Positions 43,287 to 51,422 of a stretch of DNA of 64,000 nucleotides are shown piece after piece. A model generated the notes under the pieces. It had not been told where the DNA came from, searched no databases, and saw only the letters and a list, made by a program, of their open reading frames with translations. A program made the position numbers and the translations under genes. This stretch comes from Bog-473 sp963721585 (GTDB lineage: Bacteria; Actinomycetota; Acidimicrobiia; Acidimicrobiales; RAAP-2), in NCBI GenBank assembly GCA_963721585.1, contig CAVRJN010000008.1:124001-188000 (forward strand). The letters run 5' to 3'. Position 1 is the stretch's first letter. Every line of letters begins with the position of its first letter.

Positions 43287-44649
43287 ATGGAAGCGCCCCT
43301 GACCCAGTACGCGCTCCGGGACGGCGTCCATGTCGGCTACCAGGTCTGGGGCGGCGTGGCGGAGGACTCCGGCGGGGTCGATGTGCTCGAGTTCAACAGC
43401 GGCCTCATGATCTCCATCGACGAGACCGTCGACGAGCCCAACTGGCTGCGCTACACGGAGCGGGTGGCGGAGTTCTCCCGCCTGATCCGCTTCGACGCCG
43501 GTGGACTCGGACTGTCCGATCCCCTGCCGACGGGCACACAGCCCTCGATCGAAGGCTGGGGGCGCGACGCCCTGGCCGTGATGGACGAGGCCGGGTGCCG
43601 CGCGCGCCGTCGTCCTCGCCTCGGCCGGCGGGACCATGGCCGCCGTCTGGTTGGCGGCGACCCATCCCGAGCGTGTGATCTCGCTCATCATCGTCAACGG
43701 GACAGCCCGCGTGGGTCAGGCCGCGGACTACGGCTTCGGCGCGTCCGACGAGGACATCGCCATCGGATCTGGAATCGAGGGCTCGCTGACCGAGGACGGC
43801 GTCCCACGGGACATCGCCATCTTCGCCCCGAGCCTGGCGCACCGGGTCGGCTTCCAGGAGTGGTGGGGCCGGGCTGCTCGGCGGGGCGCCAGCCCGGCGA
43901 CCGCGATGGCGTTCAACCTCGTCACCTTCTCGGCCGACCTCCGCTGGTGCCTGCCGTCGATCACCTGCCCGACGCTCGTGTTCGCGCGGCTTGACAGCTA
44001 CGCCAATCTGAGCCAGCACGGCCGGTATCTCGCCGAGCACATCGCTGACGCCCGGCTCGTCACCACCACGGGGCCCGACATCCTTCCCTGGGCCGGCGAG
44101 TTCGACTCCGTCGTCGACGAGATGGAGGAATTCGTCACCGGGTCCCGTGGGGTGCACGCGGCGACGCGCCTGCTCGCCGCCGTGCTCTTCACCGACATCG
44201 TGGACTCGACCGTGCGCGCCGCCCAGGTGGGTGACCGGAGCTGGCGCGGTGTCCTCGACGAGTTCGACGTCAACGTGGAGCGTCTCCTGGCGCGCCACGA
44301 CGGGCTCTTGGTCAAGTCGACCGGCGACGGAATCCTTGCGCGCTTCGTCGCACCGGCCCAGGCGGTGCGTTGCGCCACGGCGATGGTTGCGACCGCCGAT
44401 AGCTTCGGCCTGCCGCTCCGGGCGGGGCTGCACGCCGGCGAGGTTGAGCTGCGCGGCGACGACATCGGCGGCCTGGCCGTCCACATCGCCTCCCGCGTGT
44501 GCGCTCTGGCGGGCCCGGGAGAGGTCCTGGTCACCGGGACGGTCCGGGACCTGGTCGTGGGGTCGGGCATCGTCTTCGACGACCGGGGCCGGCACAACCT
44601 CAAGGGCCTGCCGGACGAGTGGCAGGTGCTGGCGGTGGAGCGGGCCTGA
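43287..44649 (+). CDS. Alpha/beta-hydrolase fused to class III nucleotide cyclase (one frameshift)
   Basis: After removing one base near 43606, a single protein of about 453 residues appears. The first 260 residues are an alpha/beta-hydrolase-like domain (V-G-Y-Q-V-W-G-G, F-D-A-G-G-L-G-L-S-D, and V-V-L-A-S-A-G-G-T-M-A-A where the nucleophile elbow is expected, here S-A-G-G). The last 165 are a class III cyclase: A-V-L-F-T-D-I-V-D-S-T with the first metal Asp, S-T-G-D-G-I-L-A-R-F with the second, and A-V-H-I-A-S-R-V with the catalytic Arg; the usual Asn is His here. It would make cAMP or cGMP under control of the hydrolase-like sensor. No membrane segment is seen. Confidence 0.82.
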
Positions 44650-44719
44650 TGCGGGCCTCGCCGGCTCGTCAGCGTGAGAGCCGGCCCACTAGAAACGAGG
44701 CCTGCAGCGCGCTGTTTGA

Positions 44720-45271
44720 ATGGCCACCATGACCCTCTATGCGTTGCGCGACGAACGACCGCGGATTCACCCCGATGCCTACATCCACCCCGAAGCGGTA
44801 CTCATCGGAGAGGTCCATCTGGGCCCGGGCTCGAGCGTCTGGCCGGGCGCCGTCATCCGTGCCGACAACGGTCCGATCGTCATTGGCGCCAGGACTTCGA
44901 TTCAGGACGGCGCCGTCATCCATACCCAAGCCGTGCAGCAGACCCGGATCGGAGACGATTGCGTGATCGGGCACCTCGTCCATCTGGAGGGATGCATCAT
45001 TGAGGACGCTGTGCTGGTCGGTTCGGGCTCCGTCGTCCTCGAAGGAGTGATCTGCCGCTCAGGTTCCCTCGTGGGGGCAGGGGCGGTCGTGTCGCCGGGG
45101 ACGGAGGTTCCGTCCGGCGCCTTGGCGCTCGGGGTCCCAGCCCGTATCCGTCCGGGGACGGTGACCCGGGATTCGGTGAAGGTCAACGCGGAGGCGTATT
45201 CCCAGAGGCATCTGCCCCAGCATCGCGACGGCAGCCACGAAGTGACCCTGAGCGAATGCCTGGAGGGATGA
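44720..45271 (+). CDS. Gamma-carbonic-anhydrase-like hexapeptide protein
   Basis: A 183-residue left-handed beta-helix protein. Hexapeptide repeats fill residues 22-150 (V-L-I-G-E-V, V-I-R-A-D-N, V-I-G-H-L-V). The family zinc site is H-x16-H-x4-H; here His68 and His85 are present, but the third position is Glu90, with His88 two residues earlier. Without the third ligand, carbonic anhydrase activity is uncertain, as in many PaaY/YrdA-like proteins. The ATG at 44729 is an alternative start. Confidence 0.83.
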   Translation: MATMTLYALRDERPRIHPDAYIHPEAVLIGEVHLGPGSSVWPGAVIRADNGPIVIGARTSIQDGAVIHTQAVQQTRIGDDCVIGHLVHLEGCIIEDAVLVGSGSVVLEGVICRSGSLVGAGAVVSPGTEVPSGALALGVPARIRPGTVTRDSVKVNAEAYSQRHLPQHRDGSHEVTLSECLEG

Positions 45272-45376
45272 TGCCGGCCGAGCAGCGTTGAGGACACCCC
45301 AGACGACGGATCCCTCGACCCCCTCCTCAATCATTCCTCGATGGTCATCGGGAACGCGACAGGCTGACCGTCGGGG

Positions 45377-46507
45377 CTACTGGGAAATCGGCACCCGCCA
45401 GGTGAGGACTGTGCCGCCCGCAGGAGCATCGGACACCTCGAATCGACCGTCGAGCTTCTCGGCCCGACGCCGCATATTGGTGAGCCCCCGACCGCCGTCA
45501 TGACCCTTGCCATCCATGCCCCGCCCGTTGTCGGTGACCACGAGTTCGCAGTGGTTGCCGTTGGCGCTGATGGCGATGCGGGCTTGGGTGGCCCTGGCAT
45601 GGCGTTCGATGTTGGTCACCGCTTCACGGATCACGGCGAGCAGGTGTTCGGCCACATGCTCGGACACCAACGTGTCGACGGCACCGTCAAAGGAGACCGC
45701 TACCTCGAAGCCCACGGCGTCGCGGAGGTCCCCGACGAGAATGGTCACGTCGTCACGGACACCCCGACTCGAACCGGCCATCCCCAGGGCGTAGATCGTG
45801 GCTCGCAAGTCCGTGATGATCTCGTCGATCGACCCCACCTGCTTTTGGAGTCCTTCGGAGATCGAAGGGGCAGCGCGGATGGCCAGGCCCTGGAGGCTGA
45901 GCCCCACGCCGAAGAGCCGCTGGATCACGTGATCGTGCAGGTCACGGGCCATGCGATCTCGGTCCTCATGGACGGCGGCCACCTGGACTTGTTGGTGGAG
46001 CCGGGCATTCTCGATGGCGACACCGGCGGCCAAGGCCAGTGCTTCGACCAGGGCTACATCGTCTTTGGTGAACTCGGACCACCCGATCTTGTCGGTCAGG
46101 TACAAGTTCCCGTAGATCTCGTCGCGCACCTTGACCGGGACGCCGAGGAACGACCTCATGGGGGGATGGTTGGGCGGGAAGCCGAAGCTCTCGGGATGAT
46201 CCTCGATGCGAGATACACGCAATGGCTCCGGATCAACAATGAGGGCGCCCAGCACCCCTTTACCTGTCGGGAGGATACCGATCTGGGCCACCTGATCGGG
46301 TGCGAGCCCGAAGGTGACGAACTCGGCCAGCGCGGTCTTGTCGTCGTTGAGCACCCCCACGGCGGCGTAGCGAGCGCCGGTCATGGAGGCTGCCTCTTCG
46401 ATCACGTGACGCAGCAGCGCTGGAAGCTCGAGGTCCTTCTCGATCAGGAGGACGGCATCGAGGACCCGGCGGAGCCTGGTCGGGTCGTCAATCGAGTGAT
46501 AGGGCAC
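45377..46507 (-). CDS. GAF-domain sensor histidine kinase (NarL/DevS-like)
   Basis: A 376-residue soluble kinase. A GAF domain covers about residues 20-165 (Y-A-A-V-G-V-L-N-D-D, F-L-G-V-P-V-K-V-R-D, G-N-L-Y-L-T-D-K). The dimerisation domain of the HisKA_3 type carries the phosphorylated His in M-A-R-D-L-H-D-H-V-I-Q near residue 197, followed by an ATPase domain with I-R-E-A-V-T-N-I-E-R-H-A-R-A, V-T-D-N-G-R-G and G-R-G-L-T-N-M. This is the layout of DevS/DosT redox or hypoxia sensors but with one GAF instead of two. No response regulator is nearby, so its partner is elsewhere. Confidence 0.88.
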   Translation of the reverse strand: MPYHSIDDPTRLRRVLDAVLLIEKDLELPALLRHVIEEAASMTGARYAAVGVLNDDKTALAEFVTFGLAPDQVAQIGILPTGKGVLGALIVDPEPLRVSRIEDHPESFGFPPNHPPMRSFLGVPVKVRDEIYGNLYLTDKIGWSEFTKDDVALVEALALAAGVAIENARLHQQVQVAAVHEDRDRMARDLHDHVIQRLFGVGLSLQGLAIRAAPSISEGLQKQVGSIDEIITDLRATIYALGMAGSSRGVRDDVTILVGDLRDAVGFEVAVSFDGAVDTLVSEHVAEHLLAVIREAVTNIERHARATQARIAISANGNHCELVVTDNGRGMDGKGHDGGRGLTNMRRRAEKLDGRFEVSDAPAGGTVLTWRVPISQ

Positions 46508-46510
46508 CGC

Positions 46511-46783
46511 TCAGGGACCTTCAGCGAGGAAGGCAGGGGGAAAGCAACGTGGGCACGGGTTGCGATGAGGCCAGCCGCCGGTTGCGACGTGGTCGACCGG
46601 GATGGCCGGTTCAACCCCCTCATCCGCGTCGGGTTCGGCATCGAACCGGTCTTCACCCCGGGGTATCGGCGATGCCACGAAGAGGCCCTTCGCAGGGTCC
46701 GAGGGCGATGCCGGCGGATCGAACAGAACTGTCGACCGGGTGAAGGGCTTACGGGAGCTCACTGCAACCTCCATCAGGACCAT
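46511..46783 (-). CDS. Hypothetical 90-residue protein upstream of the GAF kinase
   Basis: An open frame ending three bases before the kinase start. The product is Pro-rich and acidic in the middle (D-A-E-P-D-A-D-E-G-V-E-P), with a C-P-R-C pair near the C-terminus. The close spacing suggests a shared transcript, but no family is recognised and no clear ribosome site is seen. It may not be translated. Confidence 0.35.
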   Translation of the reverse strand: MVLMEVAVSSRKPFTRSTVLFDPPASPSDPAKGLFVASPIPRGEDRFDAEPDADEGVEPAIPVDHVATGGWPHRNPCPRCFPPAFLAEGP

Positions 46784-47079
46784 CCGGTACCTTTCGGGCG
46801 GCTAGCTACTCAACCGTTGCTCGCGACGGTATCCGTCTGCGCCGCCACATGCAAGATGGCTTCCAAACCGGAGCGCCCTGGCCAGGCACCGATGGTGTTG
46901 CGTCCGAGCTGACCAACTCACCGCTCGGGAAGGGCTCCGCTCGAAACGACCCGCTCAGCAAAGCGCGCGCACCTTCACATTCCGATGTTGCGACATGGCG
47001 AATGAGCAAGGCCTCCTGCAGTCCGCCTACTACAGCGAGATGGCGCCCGGACTTGCGCACCGGCGAGCGCCAGTGCGGG
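46784..47079 (-). other. Intergenic stretch without recognised gene
   Basis: About 300 bases between the hydrolase end and the small open frame. Stop codons break all frames without a convincing gene. The base composition is somewhat less GC-rich and I see no clear terminator or repeat. Confidence 0.4.
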
Positions 47080-47934
47080 TCACGCAGAACGGTCTGATGG
47101 GCGGCGGACCGAAGGACTCTCAACGTCGGAGAGGAACGCCACGATCTCCTTGGTGAGCCGCCCGGGTTGGAGCCGCAGTTCCAACGGTGAGCGTGCCCGG
47201 ACGAGCGCCGCGTTCGGCATGCGCGCCACGAGGCTGACGGCGTCGTCGAAGGGGTGGATCAGATCGTTGCGGTGGGCCAGCACGAGCGTCGGGACGGCGA
47301 TGGCGCGACGCTGTTCCTGGGTAGGGGCCACCGGACCGACCAGCACACCGTGCAGCACGGCCGACGTCGTGTCCGGGGACAACGAAAGCGCGTTCAGTGC
47401 GCTGTTGAACGGGCCGAACCTCGTCCGGGGGACACGGCTCACCAGCCAAGAGGTGATGTTGAGCACTCGTCGCCCGTAGTGGGCGGCGAGCACCATGGGC
47501 ACGAACATCATCGCCGCAGCCGGAACGGCCCGCTCCAGCACTGGCATCTCGAGCACCAACGCCCGCACGCGCTCGGGGTAGTGGGCCGCAGCGAACAAGC
47601 TGACGTTGGCCCCGAGGGAGATGCCCCCGAGCACAGCCTGCTTGGCTCCGAGGTGGTCGAGCAGGGCAATCACCTGGTCCGCATAGCTGTCGATGCGATA
47701 GGTCGATGCATGGGTCGGCTTGTCGCTGCGTCCGTGGCCGAGCAGGTCCAGCAGAGCGACCCGGTACCCCTGCTCGGCGAGGGCCTGGGCGATGCCGCGG
47801 TTGAGTTCTGCATCTAGCAGCAGGCCGTGCAGATAGACGACGAGTGGGGCGGTGGACGAGCCGTAGAGGTCGTAGACGAGCCGGTGTCCGTCATGACTGA
47901 AGGAGAGGTCGAACTCGACCGGGATGACGCTCAC
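47080..47934 (-). CDS. Alpha/beta-hydrolase fold protein
   Basis: A 284-residue soluble hydrolase. The oxyanion region is V-V-Y-L-H-G-L-L-L-D near residues 33-42, the nucleophile elbow is L-G-G-I-S-L-G-A-N near residue 108, and the acid is likely in L-A-H-R-N-D-L-I-H-P. The usual late His is not obvious: the segment reads A-R-S-P-L-E-L-R-L, where many relatives also lack it. Substrate unknown. The gene has no close neighbours. Confidence 0.82.
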   Translation of the reverse strand: MSVIPVEFDLSFSHDGHRLVYDLYGSSTAPLVVYLHGLLLDAELNRGIAQALAEQGYRVALLDLLGHGRSDKPTHASTYRIDSYADQVIALLDHLGAKQAVLGGISLGANVSLFAAAHYPERVRALVLEMPVLERAVPAAAMMFVPMVLAAHYGRRVLNITSWLVSRVPRTRFGPFNSALNALSLSPDTTSAVLHGVLVGPVAPTQEQRRAIAVPTLVLAHRNDLIHPFDDAVSLVARMPNAALVRARSPLELRLQPGRLTKEIVAFLSDVESPSVRRPSDRSA

Positions 47935-48111
47935 CGGTAGCTCCTGTTCTCACGTCCCGCCCTACTCCGCCCCCCCGAACCCGGGCCCTTGCCGGCTGCA
48001 CGCCCCGACGCCATGTGTCCCGGTGACGCCCGGCCCGACTCCGTCACCGAGCGGGGTGGGTTCGAAGGCGAGGCGTGCTCAGGGCCGAACTTGGGTCGGC
48101 TCCGCAATCGG

Positions 48112-48321
48112 TCATAGGGGTCGTGGCCCCTCCGCTGGGTGGTGTTCAACGACGGCATCTGATCCTGGGAAGAAGAATCCTTCATGTCCGTCATCGCTCC
48201 ACCGCACCCGGTAGGGAGGGGCTCCATTCTCACCCTCGTCCGTGAGGATGACCGCCTCACGGACGGGCCGTCCTGTGTGGTGGCCCCTTACGACGATCTT
48301 GTCTCCGACGCCAGCGTGCAC
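48112..48321 (-). CDS. DUF1918 domain protein
   Basis: A 69-residue protein, all one DUF1918 domain: V-G-D-K-I-V-V-R-G-H-H-T-G-R-P-V-R, E-A-V-I-L-T, P-P-Y-R-V-R-W-S-D-D-G-H-E and F-F-F-P-G-S-D-A. It is an SH3-like barrel of unknown role, common in actinobacteria and often near stress genes. The start is GTG, with a G-rich ribosome site upstream. Confidence 0.85.
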   Translation of the reverse strand: MHAGVGDKIVVRGHHTGRPVREAVILTDEGENGAPPYRVRWSDDGHEGFFFPGSDAVVEHHPAEGPRPL

Positions 48322-48469
48322 GCGAAAGCCCCCTTACTCGGCGTAGTCCGACCTCATTGGCCCTCACCTCAAGTCTCGCCACACATGGAGCCGAGGCGGC
48401 AGGGCCGAAGGTCCTCTCTGATGACCGTGACGGGCGCCGGGCAAGCCTGGGACTGCCCCTACGCGAAAA

Positions 48470-48513
48470 CGCCCGTCCCACGCACTCACGGGGATCGGGC
48501 GCTTTTCTCTCTT
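48470..48513. terminator. Rho-independent terminator-like hairpin
   Basis: CGCCCGTCCC pairs with GGGATCGGGCG across a ten-base loop with one bulge. CTTTTCTCTCTTT follows on the plus strand, and a GAAAAC (TTTTC on the minus strand) borders the other side, so it could act in both directions. Confidence 0.55.
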
Positions 48514-48828
48514 TGTACTCCGAGAGCGGACCGTACGGGGAAATGGCAACCAGTGGAGACGTTCTTGCCCTCAGCGTTGCAACGCTCTTGTTTCGAGCCG
48601 CTTGCCGTTTCATCGACTGGACCTACCGGGATCTCTACCGGTAAATCCCCGTCCATCCGCTCTCAGGATGGCCCTTCATGTAGACATCGCATAAGCGCCT
48701 CCTTCCGGGACCCCCTCGGATCCGCACACCCAGTGTGCGCCCAATGCGCCGCTACTGCCAGAGGACCAATTTCCCATCTGGTCGCTGCAAGACAGATGGT
48801 TCCTCCACCTCGAGAAACCTCACCATGT

Positions 48829-48846
48829 GCCCCCGTTAGCGGGGGC
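48829..48846. repeat. Perfect 7-bp inverted repeat
   Basis: GCCCCCG, loop TTAG, CGGGGGC. There is no T-run, so it is not a classical terminator; it could be a regulatory hairpin or part of a small RNA. Confidence 0.5.
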
Positions 48847-48984
48847 AGGCTTTGGCACCTGGACGCGATCTCGGGACGTTCGTCCCTGTTCGACGCGCTC
48901 CCTCCTTGGTATTCTCAAGTTGACGAATCGACAATTAGAGCCCTTCAAGGGGAGGGCAGGACCGATCGGCTGAAGGAGGTCACT

Positions 48985-49431
48985 ATGTGCAGAAACAAGC
49001 AGATGCTGGGCCATGACGAGGTCGCCAACTGGCCGCACGCTTCGGGCACTGCACGCCGGAGCGCGCTCTTCGAGGGCGGCGATGGAGCCGAGGCCATGGC
49101 CGTCTCACGGGTTCTCGACAGAATGGACGTCGACACGATGTGGTGCCCTGGGCCCGGTGAGGGCCATGGACGTCGCTGCCCACTGGTCGAGACCGGCCAC
49201 TGCGATCTCCTGGAGAAGGCCGACTTCGTGCTCAACGACCTGGGTACGGCCGATGCCCGTTGTGCTGCCGTGGCTCACGCGGTCGACGAGGCAGTCCATG
49301 GTGACAAGCATGTCGCCGTGGTAACCGGATGGCAGCATGCAGAGTCCCTCCGCAGTCGCCTACCGGGCTCCACGGTCGTCGAAGGACCACTGACGACGCA
49401 GATCGTCGAGGACGTCGCCCGGTTCCGGTGA
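48985..49431 (+). CDS. Conserved-looking hypothetical protein, 148 residues
   Basis: Preceded by an excellent AAGGAGG site, the ATG opens a 148-residue soluble protein. It has five Cys residues, two in W-C-P-G-P-G-E-G-H-G-R-R-C, then L-L-E-K-A-D-F-V-L-N-D-L-G, A-V-A-H-A-V-D-E-A-V and V-A-V-V-T-G-W-Q-H-A-E-S-L. No family is recognised. The alternation of predicted strands and helices suggests an alpha/beta fold. An apparent upstream extension of the frame is ruled out by the ribosome site. Confidence 0.68.
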   Translation: MCRNKQMLGHDEVANWPHASGTARRSALFEGGDGAEAMAVSRVLDRMDVDTMWCPGPGEGHGRRCPLVETGHCDLLEKADFVLNDLGTADARCAAVAHAVDEAVHGDKHVAVVTGWQHAESLRSRLPGSTVVEGPLTTQIVEDVARFR

Positions 49432-49454
49432 TGGCGGGAATCGAGGGTTCCTCG

Positions 49455-49946
49455 TTATTGCGATCGGCGCCCCGCAGTGGTCCGCCCCTTGCGGCGGTGA
49501 GAGTCGGCTGGGACGTCAGCCGTTCGCGTTGCCAGCGCTTTGTCCTCAGCCGCCACTTCGGCGACGGTCGCCGACTGTAGCCGTCCCCTCAGCGCTTCGC
49601 GTGCCGAGGACCACACCTTATGGAGCGCGCAGACGTCGTCCCAGTGGCATGGTCCACCGCGCAATGCGCATTCACCGGCATCGAGCGGCCCCTCGAGGGA
49701 TTCGACAACCTCGCAGACGGTGATCGATTCGGGTGGCCGCCCGAGCGCGTAGCCTCCTCTCGGTCCAGATCGCGATGTGACCAGCTTCGAACGCTGGAGG
49801 TCTTGAAGGACGATCTGCAGGAACCCGACCGGAATATTCATGGCACTGCCGATCTCCGCGGCTTTGGTCCACTGGCTTTCGGCATTCGCCAGATAGATGA
49901 GCGCGCGAAGCCCGTAGTCCGTGCGATTCGTCGGGATCAGCTTCAT
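49455..49946 (-). CDS. Rrf2-family regulator, NsrR/IscR-like
   Basis: A 163-residue winged-helix regulator. It begins M-K-L-I-P-T-N-R-T-D-Y-G-L-R-A-L-I-Y-L-A, has I-P-V-G-F-L-Q-I-V-L-Q-D-L as the recognition helix, and G-P-R-G-G-Y-A-L-G-R in the wing. Three Cys residues (93, 100 and 106) are spaced as iron-sulfur cluster ligands and lie close to those of actinobacterial NsrR (93, 99, 105). It may sense nitric oxide or cluster status. The ATG at 49946 follows GGAG; AT-rich sequence (TACTTTAGGAT) just upstream suggests a promoter. The ABC exporter genes lie on the same strand, further upstream. Confidence 0.85.
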   Translation of the reverse strand: MKLIPTNRTDYGLRALIYLANAESQWTKAAEIGSAMNIPVGFLQIVLQDLQRSKLVTSRSGPRGGYALGRPPESITVCEVVESLEGPLDAGECALRGGPCHWDDVCALHKVWSSAREALRGRLQSATVAEVAAEDKALATRTADVPADSHRRKGRTTAGRRSQ

Positions 49947-50102
49947 GGCTCCAAACATCCTAAAGTACCGTGCTAGAGGTTTCGTGCCCGCTCCGGCAAC
50001 CACCCAACGACCGGGGTCGGTCCCGCGACGACACGCCGGCATCGGGTCCGGGCTTCTCTCGCAACCCGACGTCGGCCGCCCACGTGGGCGCGCTGCGATC
50101 GC

Positions 50103-51422
50103 TTATGCCGAAGCGCCCCTGAGGAGTTCGCGTAGGGGGACGCTGGCACCAGTGCGCAACACGGCGCGCAGGTAGATCCCCGAGGCGACACGGGCCACGA
50201 CAACCGTGGAGGCGAGGGTCACGAGGACCGAGATGGCGAACTCCCACCACTGGACCTGATCCAGTCCGACCAACACCGGCATGGCGAACGGTGCCGTCGG
50301 CGGAAAGTAGGCGAGTGCCGTGACGAACGTGCTCGCGCTTCCCGACGATGCAGCGGTCAGTGCGACGACGTACCCGACGATCATCGGCAGGCTCAGAGGC
50401 AGCGCCAGCGTCTGCACCTGGTCCTGACGTTCGGCCATGGAGCCAGCTGCCGCGTAGACCCAGCAGTAGAACGTGTATCCGAGGAGCAGCCAGACAAGTG
50501 CTGCTGCGAGCGCAACCGGTTCGGCACCATGCAGCACGTTCGACCCGACCGCTTCGGCCACGATCAGAGCGAAGACGAGAACGGTCGCCGCCTGACCCAT
50601 CGCCACCAGGCCGATACCCAACACCTTCCCCGAGAGCAGCTGAATGGGGCGCATGGTGGCGAGGAGCACCTCCACGACCCGGCTTGCCTTCTCTTGCATG
50701 ACCCCCATGAGGATCCAGGTCGTGTATTGGGTCAGCATCAGGAACACGAGGATGACCCCGATCACCGACGCCCCGTTGACCACGTGCGTCTTGGCCGCAG
50801 GCTCCAGACTCACCACCGGAGCCGGCTTGGTCGTGCTCAGCTGCTGTACCTGAGCCGCAGTGAGGCCGGCCGCGCTATAGGACTGCTCGACCCCGAGCGC
50901 CACAGAGACCGCGTCGACGAGGTTGGACGTATCGGACCCGTCTGTCGGGTGGATCGCCCGTCCGACGACGATCCGGTCTCCGTCGACAACCGCCACATCG
51001 AGGCCCCCGCTTCGAAGATCGCTCTCCGCGGCTGACACCGATGCCTGCGGGACGAAATCCACTGTGGTCCCGACGCGGGTCGCCTCGGCTCTCACCAGGC
51101 GCTCGACAGCGGCGCGGTCCCCGCCCACGACAGCCACCTTCTCTGCCGACGTCGAGCTCGTGTGGAGCACCGGAATCACGATCGCCCCGGCGACCACCAG
51201 GAGGATGATGATCGTCCCGACGCGGAAGATCCGACCGCGCACGCGCTCCCGGATCTCGCGGGCCGCGACCAGCCCGACCGCTCCCGGTGAACGGGTGGAC
51301 GAGACAGTCCTCCGGCGCAAAGCGCGCGACGGGCCCGCCCCTGCCGCACGCCGCCTGTGGCGCCAGACGCGGAATGCGACGAAGAGGAGCAAGAGGGCTC
51401 CCAAGAGGACGAAGTGCGTCAC
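50103..51422 (-). CDS. ABC-2 type transporter permease (NatB-like)
   Basis: A 439-residue membrane protein. One helix starts the protein, another lies near residues 70-92, a large external loop follows (about 93-215), and five or six helices fill the rest (V-I-G-V-I-L-V-F-L-M-L, M-G-Q-A-A-T-V-L-V-F-A-L-I). The layout matches NatB and related Na+ or drug exporters. GTG start overlaps the ATPase stop (GTGA). Substrate unknown. Confidence 0.85.
   Translation of the reverse strand: MTHFVLLGALLLLFVAFRVWRHRRRAAGAGPSRALRRRTVSSTRSPGAVGLVAAREIRERVRGRIFRVGTIIILLVVAGAIVIPVLHTSSTSAEKVAVVGGDRAAVERLVRAEATRVGTTVDFVPQASVSAAESDLRSGGLDVAVVDGDRIVVGRAIHPTDGSDTSNLVDAVSVALGVEQSYSAAGLTAAQVQQLSTTKPAPVVSLEPAAKTHVVNGASVIGVILVFLMLTQYTTWILMGVMQEKASRVVEVLLATMRPIQLLSGKVLGIGLVAMGQAATVLVFALIVAEAVGSNVLHGAEPVALAAALVWLLLGYTFYCWVYAAAGSMAERQDQVQTLALPLSLPMIVGYVVALTAASSGSASTFVTALAYFPPTAPFAMPVLVGLDQVQWWEFAISVLVTLASTVVVARVASGIYLRAVLRTGASVPLRELLRGASA

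Larger units (their letters stand above)
48322..48984. other. Structured non-coding region
   Basis: 663 bases with no convincing gene on either strand. It contains a two-way terminator-like hairpin (48470-48513), a 7-bp hairpin C-G-C-A-C-A-C with CCA loop (48723-48739), a perfect 7-bp hairpin GCCCCCG-TTAG-CGGGGGC (48829-48846) and GGGACGTTCGTCCC (48873-48886). An AT-richer stretch at 48905-48945 lies ahead of the 48985 gene and may hold its promoter. Possible roles are a long leader or a small RNA. I match it to no known RNA family. Confidence 0.45.

Noticed and set aside
48184..49431. 415-codon version of the 48985 gene
   Set aside because: The upstream part runs through hairpins and lacks protein character; AAGGAGG before 48985 marks the real start.
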